Positions 27,185-33,838 of a DNA stretch of 64,000 nucleotides are shown here, in pieces; position 1 is the stretch's first letter, and each line of letters opens with the position of its first letter. The notes below the pieces were generated by a model. That model did not search any database and was not told the origin of the DNA. It saw only the letters and a list, made by a program, of their open reading frames with translations. The stretch comes from UTCFX2 sp963788145 (GTDB lineage Bacteria > Chloroflexota > Anaerolineae > Anaerolineales > UBA4823). Where the stretch lies: positions 620,001 through 684,000 of the forward strand of contig CAWBFQ010000006.1 of assembly GCA_963788145.1 (NCBI GenBank), read 5' to 3'. A program made the translations under genes and the position numbers.

Positions 27185-28150
27185 ATGGTCGCTACCATCA
27201 TCTTAGTCAGTTTTGGGGTGCTTATATTTGCCGGTGCGATTTTCCTTGTGATTGTTGGCATGCGCGATACGCGCGAGAACGACCCATTGCAGCAAAGGCT
27301 GGCAGATTTTGCTGCCAGGGGGGAGACTGCCTCCTTAGAGGAGATTGAGCTCTCTCAACCGATCTCTGAACGGGTGATTTTACCAACAGCGCGCAAGATT
27401 GGTAAATTTGTGATTCGATTTACCCCTCAATATGTGCTTCAGACTACTGCCCGCCGGTTAGAATTGGCGGGGGATCCACGCGGATTGGAGCCGGCGACTT
27501 TTTGGGCGTTGCGAATTTTCCTCGCTTTAGCTATTGGTGGTTTTCTGATATTGATTTTTGGAATTGGAAACCTCAATTGGACCCTGTCCAGGAAACTGAT
27601 CGTCTTAGCTGTTTTTGTCGCATTGGGATATTATGTTCCGGATATGTTGCTCACCAGTCGAATACAGCGCAGGCAAAAATCAGTCCGAAAAGCTATGCCA
27701 GATGCCTTGGATCTGTTAACCATCTGCGTTGAAGCGGGCTTGGGTTTTGACGGGGCGATGCAAAAAGTCTATGAAAAATGGGATAACGAACTTTCGCTTG
27801 CTCTTGGGCGGGTGTTGCGCGAGATCCAATTGGGTAAATTACGGCGCGAAGCATTAAGAGATATGGCAAACAGAATCGGTATTCCGGAGATGACGAGTTT
27901 TATTGCTGCTGTTATCCAGAGCGAACAATTGGGTGTGAGTATGGCGAAAGTACTACGCATTCAGTCGGATCAGATGCGGATTAAACGCCGCCAGCTTGCG
28001 GAAGAAATGGCGCATAAAGCCCCAATCAAGATGCTGATCCCAATGGCATTGCTGATCTTCCCCTCAATCTGCATTGTTTTGATGACGCCTGCGATACTGA
28101 TGATGTTCAGATCTACACTAGGTGGTGTTTTGTTCCGCGGAGGACAATAA
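27185..28150 (+). CDS. tadC: Tad pilus inner-membrane platform protein TadC
   Basis: 321 residues, GGAGG 7 nt before the ATG. Helix at 5-25, then two helices near 105-150, a T2SSF domain with MPDALDLLTICVEAGLGFDG and IQSEQLGVSMAKVLRIQSDQ, and a C-terminal helix pair (MLIPMALLIFPSICIV). It pairs with TadB as the second platform protein. It ends the recognisable Tad operon: TadE/F minor pilins, TadD, a prepilin peptidase and a secretin are not encoded nearby. Confidence 0.92.
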   Translation: MVATIILVSFGVLIFAGAIFLVIVGMRDTRENDPLQQRLADFAARGETASLEEIELSQPISERVILPTARKIGKFVIRFTPQYVLQTTARRLELAGDPRGLEPATFWALRIFLALAIGGFLILIFGIGNLNWTLSRKLIVLAVFVALGYYVPDMLLTSRIQRRQKSVRKAMPDALDLLTICVEAGLGFDGAMQKVYEKWDNELSLALGRVLREIQLGKLRREALRDMANRIGIPEMTSFIAAVIQSEQLGVSMAKVLRIQSDQMRIKRRQLAEEMAHKAPIKMLIPMALLIFPSICIVLMTPAILMMFRSTLGGVLFRGGQ

Positions 28151-28198
28151 GCCGGAGCAAAATGGCTCTTCTGGACGACTAAGAGGCCAGGGAAGGGC

Positions 28199-28963
28199 TT
28201 GGATCAATTGAAATTGGTTACGGTTGTCCCAGAAAAGAAAGGGCAACCAGTCTATCGTCTTTACCGGCTTATCTGGTTGGGATTAGACTGGATATATCCA
28301 CCGGAATGTGGTGGTTGTGGGAAACCGTATGCTCGTTGGTGTAAGGATTGTCAGGCAGGAACCCGTCTGGTGTCGGGACCTGTTTGTGAACGTTGTGGGG
28401 TGAGTTTGCGAAGCCCAGGTGTTTGTTCAGTTTGCCTTAATTCTCCACCTGCCTATACGGCTATCCGGTCCTGGGCTGTCTACACAGGCGCGATTCGTAA
28501 AGCTATTCATAAGTTAAAATATCAAGGTGATATTTCGCTTGGGCAGGCGCTGGCAACCCCTATGATCGAACTGCTTCACCAGCTTGATTGGTCAATCGAT
28601 ATGGTCACACCTGTCCCCGGCAGCCTTGCCCGTAAGAAAATGCGCGGATATAATCAGGCCTCTCTATTGGCTTTGCCAATCGCGCTCAGTTGCCGGGTGC
28701 AATATCGACCAGGAGCGCTGACAAAAATACGCGATATTCCTTCTCAAGTGGGGCTCTCGATGAAGGCGCGTCATAAAAATGTGCAGGCGGTATTTCAAGC
28801 ACGCAACAAAGACCTGGTCGCTGGGAAATCGATTCTGGTGATTGATGATATTGTGACCAGCGGCGCGACGATGAAAGCCTGTGCACAAGCTTTGTTGGAT
28901 CAGGGCGCCGGCCAGGTTTATGGCCTCACACTGGCTCGAGCCGTCTTGGAGGATCATCTCTAA
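28199..28963 (+). CDS. comF: ComF-family phosphoribosyltransferase-like protein
   Basis: 254 residues beginning at TTG with GGAAGGG upstream. The N-terminus carries a zinc-ribbon pair, CGGCGKPYARWCKDC and CERCG-to-CSVC. The C-terminal domain has the PRPP-binding motif VIDDIVTSGATM, with RGYNQASLLA before it. ComF proteins take part in DNA uptake in Bacillus; in other bacteria their role is poorly defined. It lies 48 bp after tadC, so it may share the pilus transcript, which would link pili and DNA uptake (inference only). Confidence 0.9.
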   Translation: MDQLKLVTVVPEKKGQPVYRLYRLIWLGLDWIYPPECGGCGKPYARWCKDCQAGTRLVSGPVCERCGVSLRSPGVCSVCLNSPPAYTAIRSWAVYTGAIRKAIHKLKYQGDISLGQALATPMIELLHQLDWSIDMVTPVPGSLARKKMRGYNQASLLALPIALSCRVQYRPGALTKIRDIPSQVGLSMKARHKNVQAVFQARNKDLVAGKSILVIDDIVTSGATMKACAQALLDQGAGQVYGLTLARAVLEDHL

Positions 28964-28988
28964 ATTCTTATCTGATCAGGAGGTCACA

Positions 28989-29555
28989 ATGGCACTTGAA
29001 GTTGAAGTATATGCAAGAAATATGGATGTTACAGAGCGGATTCAGGATTATGTCAATAAGAAAGTTTCCAAATTGGATCGGTATCTTCCGGGGATCGAAG
29101 AAGCACGGATAGACCTGTCATATGTAAAAACCGCCCGGAGTTCAACCGACCGTCAGGTTGCCCAGATAACTGTGCGGGGGAAAGGATTTATTCTGCGTTC
29201 AGAGGAGCGCGCAGATGATATTTTTACAGCAATGGACACCGCGTTAGACCGGATGCAGCGACGGATTGAGCGATATAAAGGGAAACGTTTCAAAGGTCGT
29301 GGCGATGGAAAGTCGGCTGCGGATGTGGTTGAAGCGCCCTCGGTGGATGAAGAAAGTGGAGAATTAGGCCCACTCGTTGCTCGGCGAAAGACATTCCGGC
29401 TTCAACCCATGAGCGAGATGGAAGCAATTGAGCAGATGGCGTTGTTGGGGCATGAAAATTTCTTTATCTTTTTCAATGTCAATTCCAATTCGGTGAATGT
29501 GCTTTATCATCGTCGGGATGGCACTTATGGTTTGATTGAGCCGTTGTATGGTTAG
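28989..29555 (+). CDS. hpf: Long-form ribosome hibernation promoting factor
   Basis: The ATG at 28989 follows AGGAGGT and begins MALEVEVYARN, the conserved HPF/RaiA start; a longer frame from 28881 would run into comF. The 188-residue protein has the N-terminal S30AE domain (~1-105), a charged linker, and the C-terminal dimerisation domain (~125-185) with RRKTFRLQPMSEMEAIEQM and FFIFFNVNS. Long HPF dimerises 70S ribosomes into inactive 100S particles in stationary phase. A strong terminator follows. Confidence 0.95.
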   Translation: MALEVEVYARNMDVTERIQDYVNKKVSKLDRYLPGIEEARIDLSYVKTARSSTDRQVAQITVRGKGFILRSEERADDIFTAMDTALDRMQRRIERYKGKRFKGRGDGKSAADVVEAPSVDEESGELGPLVARRKTFRLQPMSEMEAIEQMALLGHENFFIFFNVNSNSVNVLYHRRDGTYGLIEPLYG

Positions 29556-29609
29556 TCGGATTCGAATGGTCAAGAATTGACAATCGATGTGAAGTATTAG
29601 AGCTTACTA

Positions 29610-29642
29610 AAGCCGCTCCAGGTGCGGAAGGAGCGGCTTTTC
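29610..29642 (+). terminator. Intrinsic terminator after hpf
   Basis: AAGCCGCTCC (29610-29619) and GGAGCGGCTT (29630-29639) form a perfect 10-bp stem around a 10-nt loop and run into a short T tract. It ends the comF/hpf transcript 55 nt after the stop. Confidence 0.88.
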
Positions 29643-29721
29643 ATCTCAATCATCTTTTTTATTCAGTTCTCCACTCGATAAAACTTCATTGTTACAAAGA
29701 ATCAGAATAAATGAGGATATT

Positions 29722-30372
29722 ATGGAATTGGAACAAGCTGCCTCAAGCGCAACCCAAAGTGACTATTCAACAAACCAGGATAATCGACCGCATCAGATCG
29801 ATCATGATGCAGTGCGGAAAGCAATCCACGCTCTGCTTTCTGCAGTGGGTGAACAACCTGACCGTGAAGGTCTGCTGGACACACCTGATCGGGTCGCGTG
29901 CATGTACGAAGAGCTGTTAGAAGGGTATTGGATAGACCCAGACACTTTAATTAATGATGCTGTGTTTGATGATACATACGATGAGATGGTTATCGTTCGG
30001 GATATAGAATTCTACAGCTTGTGTGAACACCATATGCTGCCTTTTCTTGGGCGGGCGCATGTGGCGTACTTCCCAAGAGGAAAAGTGATTGGTCTTTCAA
30101 AGATTCCGCGCATTGTAGATATGTTTGCCAGGCGCTTGCAGGTGCAGGAGCGCATGACGCGCCAGATAGCAGAGTTTATCCATAACCTGCTTCACCCGTA
30201 TGGAGTGGCTGTAGTCGTTGAGGGGTTGCACCTTTGCGCAACGATGCGGGGTGTGAGGAAGCATGATGCGCGCATGACCACCTCGGCCATGTATGGGGCA
30301 TTCCGCAAAAATCTGGCCACACGTCAAGAATTCCTGGAAAATATCTCACGTGGTTCTTTTCCGATGCTCTAA
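29722..30372 (+). CDS. folE: GTP cyclohydrolase I
   Basis: The ATG at 29722 with GAGGA upstream is preferred over a TTG eleven codons earlier. The 216-residue protein has the FolE core: zinc ligands in SLCEHHMLPF (Cys and His) and HLCATMRGV (Cys), GLSKIPRIVDMFARRLQVQE, and QPDREGLLDTPDRV near the N-terminus. It turns GTP into 7,8-dihydroneopterin triphosphate for folate or other pterins. It stands alone between the hpf terminator and the convergent lgt gene. Confidence 0.95.
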   Translation: MELEQAASSATQSDYSTNQDNRPHQIDHDAVRKAIHALLSAVGEQPDREGLLDTPDRVACMYEELLEGYWIDPDTLINDAVFDDTYDEMVIVRDIEFYSLCEHHMLPFLGRAHVAYFPRGKVIGLSKIPRIVDMFARRLQVQERMTRQIAEFIHNLLHPYGVAVVVEGLHLCATMRGVRKHDARMTTSAMYGAFRKNLATRQEFLENISRGSFPML

Positions 30373-30528
30373 GCAGAAGTTCTAACACTCGCTAGATTTT
30401 CAAGCAGAAGCTATGCGTTTTGAGCGAGCCTGCGCTTCTCAATGACTTCATGCAATGCATCGTTCTCGCCCCATTGTCTTACTAAGATCATCGGCGCTGG
30501 ATGAGCGATCCGAGCATTGAAAGAGGGT

Positions 30529-31284
30529 TCAGTTTTGTTGGGAATCGGGGGTGCGGGAATTTTTAGACAGGTGATGCAATGTGATCAGACTGATCAGCAG
30601 AACCAGCCAGGCAACAATTTGAGCGGATCGGACACCTGCAAAAATGAGGCGGCTATCTCCCCGAAAAGCCTCCAGGAATAGTTTGGATGCCGCGTTCAGC
30701 GCCACAAATGAAAGAAAATATCGCCCATTCGTCCCATTGCAGAAGCGGAATCGCGCTGGCCAAAGAAACACCAGGATGCCCAGAGCCAGGATGATCTCGT
30801 AAATCTGGGTTGGATGGCGTGTCTCTCCCCAGAGATAAATCCCCCATGGCAAGCTGGTTGGGCTGCCAAAAGCGGAACCGGATGCCAGGTGAGATAACCC
30901 GAATGCAACAGACAGGACAACCAGGGTTGGCGTGATGGTGTCCAACGTGCTCCAGAACGGTAAGCGCTTTCGATAGCCATAAATCCAGGCGGCCAGACCT
31001 CCAACCAGAATTCCGTCTTCGATTTTGAATAAGCCGGGATTGATCGAAAGCAGGCTGAATGGGCTGGCTTTGAAAGCTGCCGGATAGCGCAGCGCGTATA
31101 GGATGCGACCGCCGATTACTCCAGCTGCCAGGGCAGTGAAGATCAGGTTATATAGGTTTCCGGGAGAAACCTTCATACGATCACGGAATTTTTCTGCGAG
31201 CGAGATACCAAGCCACAACCCTAAGATCAAAATTAAACCGGGGGTTTGGATTGCGAGTGGACCCACTTGTAAGATCGGCAGCAT
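30529..31284 (-). CDS. lgt: Prolipoprotein diacylglyceryl transferase
   Basis: 251 residues, seven or so membrane helices. GGRILYALRYP holds the Lgt region around the phosphatidylglycerol site and RHPTQIYEIILALG is the conserved HPTQ(L/I)YE motif. Lgt attaches diacylglycerol to the lipobox Cys of prolipoproteins. It shares one base with the upstream TlpA-like gene (TAATG). The divergent gene at 31961 and the HtrA at 62742 both encode lipoproteins that would be its substrates. Confidence 0.9.
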   Translation of the reverse strand: MLPILQVGPLAIQTPGLILILGLWLGISLAEKFRDRMKVSPGNLYNLIFTALAAGVIGGRILYALRYPAAFKASPFSLLSINPGLFKIEDGILVGGLAAWIYGYRKRLPFWSTLDTITPTLVVLSVAFGLSHLASGSAFGSPTSLPWGIYLWGETRHPTQIYEIILALGILVFLWPARFRFCNGTNGRYFLSFVALNAASKLFLEAFRGDSRLIFAGVRSAQIVAWLVLLISLITLHHLSKNSRTPDSQQN

Positions 31285-31835
31285 TAAGGCTGTCCCTCTA
31301 AAAGTTGAGCGACCCGAATTTCCAGCAAGGCTTCTGCCATTGGACCACCCACGACCACATCTTGAATAATCCCGTCGGTGTTCACAAAAAACGAGGTAGG
31401 CAGGGCGTGCACCTGGTATTTTTGATAGATTTCGCCGGTATCGTCGAACAGGACGGGGAAACTTAATTGAAGCTGCTCGGCGAAAGTGAGAGCGTTTGTG
31501 CGACCATCTTGATTAGTTGAATTGATAGCCAGGATGAGAAAGCCTTGGCTCTGATATTGGCGATAGATGCGCTCCATGGCGGGCATTTCCAGCCGGCAGG
31601 GGCCACACCATGATGCCCAGAAATTGATCAGCAATGGATGCCCGCGCAATTCAGATATCCGGTAGGTCTCGCCATTAGCGTCAATCAGCTCAAAGTCAGG
31701 AGCCAGAAAGCCGGATTGTGGCGCTGGTATGCCGCCCCCTGTGGTGTCGGATGGCGAAGCCCTGCTCAACCAGATCCAAAACGCGCCGGCGATGAAAGTC
31801 ACAAGAATGATAATTTTCCACTGGAATTGAGACAA
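31284..31835 (-). CDS. TlpA/ResA-like membrane-anchored thioredoxin
   Basis: 183 residues: an N-terminal membrane anchor (~residues 5-25), then a TlpA-like redoxin domain with NFWASWCGPCRLEMP (CGPC active site) and the cis-Pro loop ALPTSFFV. It probably reduces disulfides outside the membrane using electrons from a CcdA-type carrier such as the one at 38983. It is translationally coupled to lgt. A second TlpA-like gene lies at 39997. Confidence 0.9.
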   Translation of the reverse strand: MSQFQWKIIILVTFIAGAFWIWLSRASPSDTTGGGIPAPQSGFLAPDFELIDANGETYRISELRGHPLLINFWASWCGPCRLEMPAMERIYRQYQSQGFLILAINSTNQDGRTNALTFAEQLQLSFPVLFDDTGEIYQKYQVHALPTSFFVNTDGIIQDVVVGGPMAEALLEIRVAQLLEGQP

Positions 31836-31924
31836 AGATTTTCCTTCATCCGTCGATGTCCAAGTTTACAAAGGATATACCGGCTTGTCAAGCTGCGATG
31901 TTGTGTGATCGATTCTGGCGAAAC

Positions 31925-31952
31925 TTGACAATCCACATATCTCTGATATGAT
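31925..31952 (+). promoter_or_regulatory. Strong sigma70-type promoter with almost no leader
   Basis: A perfect TTGACA (31925-31930) and TATGAT (31947-31952) are 16 bp apart. The expected start falls at about 31959-31961, on top of the ATG at 31961, so the mRNA would be leaderless. No ribosome site lies before that ATG. Confidence 0.65.
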
Positions 31953-31960
31953 GACCGAAG

Positions 31961-33088
31961 ATGGCAGGCTTACCGGGTTTTCGGATTTCAGGGCATTCAA
32001 GGCTTTTCTGGCTCATATTAGGGATGTCGTTGTTTGCATGCCAGCTTCCTGGGACTTTGTTAAGGTCAATCCGCCCGGAAGACCAAACAACCACACCAAC
32101 GCCAACGGCTTCGCCCACCATCTCCCGCAAGAAACCGATCCCGATCACGCTCACGCCGATCCAACCGACCGTTTATCCTGGGTTGCAAACTACATATCAG
32201 TACCCGCAGCCATACCTGGTTCCGGAATGGATTTTACCGACCGATTCCAGCGATTACCCTCCCGCTTCCAACGCAGGCACCGTTATTCCTGGCCCGATAT
32301 TAGAAAATGGTACTCCAGCAGGATATCCTGCGCCAATTGAGGCGGGCTCATCTACACCATACCCAGGCGCAATGTCCACGATTCCTCCAGACAGCCCTTA
32401 TCCCGGTGGGATGTCCACCATACCGGCGTATAACCCGTATCCAGGGCTGGAATACCCATTTCCACCAGGCGCTTATCCGTATTCATATCCGCAACCGACC
32501 ACAGGTGCTCCAGTCTTGTATCCTCCACCTGGATCTAGCGGTTCTGCCACTTCAATCATTGTTCCGGATCTAACAAGAATGCCTCCCGACGGAACATCTA
32601 TCGCTCCTGCTGCTCAAGAAACACAGGCGCCGTCGGCTCCAACAAAGGCGATCTCAGCCCCTTCTTTAACGCCCACCCGAACGCCTTTTCTGACGCCGAC
32701 CCCGACGCAGACGCTAACACCCACTCCCACCCGGACTGCGTTACCACCACCGGCATGGGTGAGTGCGAAATTGGAAGCTACGGATCCAAACACTGTGGAT
32801 CTATCGGCGGGTAAACCCCAATTCATAGAATTCTTCGCGTTTTGGAGTGGCCCGAGCCAGGCTATGGCGCCGCTATTATACGGAATCCAGGAAGAATTTT
32901 TAGATGAGGTGAATTTTATTTACCTCGATATCGATGACCCCGCAGTGGGGGTTTTCAAGCGCGAACTTGGTTTTCGGGTAGAACCACATTTCTTCTTATT
33001 AGATGCCCAGGGAAAAGTGCTGCGACAGTGGGTTGGATATGTTTCGATCGAAACGTTACGCATAGCACTTGAAAATGCCATAAATTGA
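31961..33088 (+). CDS. Proline-rich lipoprotein with a Cys-less thioredoxin-like domain
   Basis: 375 residues. A signal peptide ends in the lipobox LFAC (Cys27). Residues ~30-265 are low-complexity, rich in Pro, Thr, Tyr and Ser, with near-repeats of YPGxMSTIP and many PTPT units: a long extended linker. Residues ~275-375 have a thioredoxin fold, FIEFFAFWSGPSQAMAP, then an EPHFFLLDAQGK stretch with the cis-Pro loop changed (VEPHF). The CxxC site is replaced by W-S-G-P-S (295-299), so it cannot do dithiol chemistry. It may act as a binding or chaperone domain held away from the membrane. The promoter position suggests leaderless expression. Confidence 0.8.
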   Translation: MAGLPGFRISGHSRLFWLILGMSLFACQLPGTLLRSIRPEDQTTTPTPTASPTISRKKPIPITLTPIQPTVYPGLQTTYQYPQPYLVPEWILPTDSSDYPPASNAGTVIPGPILENGTPAGYPAPIEAGSSTPYPGAMSTIPPDSPYPGGMSTIPAYNPYPGLEYPFPPGAYPYSYPQPTTGAPVLYPPPGSSGSATSIIVPDLTRMPPDGTSIAPAAQETQAPSAPTKAISAPSLTPTRTPFLTPTPTQTLTPTPTRTALPPPAWVSAKLEATDPNTVDLSAGKPQFIEFFAFWSGPSQAMAPLLYGIQEEFLDEVNFIYLDIDDPAVGVFKRELGFRVEPHFFLLDAQGKVLRQWVGYVSIETLRIALENAIN

Positions 33089-33098
33089 ATTCCAATCC

Positions 33099-33161
33099 TT
33101 GACAAAACAGATAAAAAAGGGTATATTGATATACCCCTACCCCCCTGGGTGGGGGTAGGGG
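33099..33161 (+). promoter_or_regulatory. CsoR-type operator overlapping the promoter of csoR-copZ-copA
   Basis: TTGACA (33099-33104) and TATATT (33122-33127) are spaced by exactly 17 bp. The -10 box lies inside a perfect 8-2-8 inverted repeat, GGGTATAT and ATATACCC (33119-33136). Directly after it CCCCTACCCCC (33134-33144) and GGGGGTAGGGG (33151-33161) form an 11-bp inverted repeat. G/C-tract dyads of this kind are known operators of copper-sensing CsoR. The csoR gene starts 67 bp downstream, so autoregulation and copper induction of the whole operon are likely. Confidence 0.75.
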
Positions 33162-33228
33162 TTGGGCTGCGACGATAATGGTTAGATGCGCAGCATGATT
33201 ACGATAGATATTCCAGGAACATGGCAGG

Positions 33229-33498
33229 ATGAAAAACGAACACACTTTATCCCGGCTCAAGACCATTGAGGGACACGTTCGCGGCATACAACGTATGATC
33301 GAAGAAGATGCATATTGCATCGACGTGATCCGCCAAATCCAGGCTGTTACAGCTGCTTTGAATCGGGTCAGCTCGAAAATCCTAGAAAATCATCTGCATT
33401 CCTGCCTGATTACAGCAGTAAAAGGGGATGATCCAGATGAACGAGAGCGAGTCCTGAAAGAGATTCTGGATGTATTTGATGCAGCGAATAAGTCTTGA
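33229..33498 (+). CDS. csoR: Copper-sensing transcriptional repressor CsoR
   Basis: 89 residues, all-helical. The Cu(I) ligands fit the CsoR pattern exactly: Cys30, His55 and Cys59, spaced 25 and 4 as in the Mycobacterium protein. RLKTIEGHVRGIQRMIEED is the conserved DNA-contacting first helix. Apo-CsoR binds G/C-rich dyads and releases DNA on binding Cu(I). It precedes copZ and copA in one unit, and a matching operator lies upstream. Confidence 0.93.
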   Translation: MKNEHTLSRLKTIEGHVRGIQRMIEEDAYCIDVIRQIQAVTAALNRVSSKILENHLHSCLITAVKGDDPDERERVLKEILDVFDAANKS

Positions 33499-33546
33499 CG
33501 AGATAGCCAATCTTAATCTTTTTGAGTATGGAAAGGAAGAATTATT

Positions 33547-33753
33547 ATGAAAACGGTAACCTATTCAATCCCCAACATTTCATGTGGGCATTGTGTCCAC
33601 ACAATCCAAAGTGAAGTGAGCGAGATGGAAGGCGTTCAATCGGTTGTCGCCAACCAGGAAACAAGGCAGGCGACGATTACTTTTATTGATCCAGCATCCG
33701 AAAAAGAGATCAAAGATCTATTGACTTCCATAAACTATCCTGTTGCTGAGTAG
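33547..33753 (+). CDS. copZ: Copper chaperone CopZ (HMA domain)
   Basis: 68 residues, a single ferredoxin-like HMA fold. The metal-binding site is ISCGHC (Cys13, Cys16), the usual MxCxxC with Ile-Ser in place of Met-Thr. It carries Cu(I) to the N-terminal domain or membrane site of the CopA ATPase encoded next. The gene has GGAAGGA upstream of its ATG. Confidence 0.9.
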   Translation: MKTVTYSIPNISCGHCVHTIQSEVSEMEGVQSVVANQETRQATITFIDPASEKEIKDLLTSINYPVAE

Positions 33754-33772
33754 GTCTATTATGCATCCGGAT

Positions 33773-33806
33773 TGCCCGCCACGGGATTGCGCCCGCGTGG
33801 CGGGCA
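33773..33806 (+). other. G/C-rich hairpin between copZ and copA
   Basis: TGCCCGCCACG (33773-33783) and CGTGGCGGGCA (33796-33806) form a perfect 11-bp stem with a 12-nt loop, followed only by TTTAT. It lies in the 85 bp between the copZ stop and the copA start and may attenuate copA transcription or protect the copZ mRNA end. Confidence 0.55.
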
Positions 33807-33838
33807 TTTATAAACCGGCGCACGCCATGGAGATAAGG

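Noticed and set aside
28881..28988. N-terminal extension of the hibernation factor
   Set aside because: The extended frame is the comF coding sequence read in another frame. The ATG at 28989 has a perfect AGGAGGT and starts the conserved domain.
30411..30528. Minus-strand frame after lgt with protein-like composition
   Set aside because: It reads NARIAHPAPMILVRQW and ends with a stop at 30411, but has only an internal ATG, no ribosome site, and about 26-36 codons. It may be a relic; support is too weak to annotate.
32160..32760. Tandem repeat array or CRISPR-like pattern in the lipoprotein gene
   Set aside because: The repetition is at the protein level (Pro/Thr/Tyr-rich linker) with variable DNA; no spaced identical repeats.
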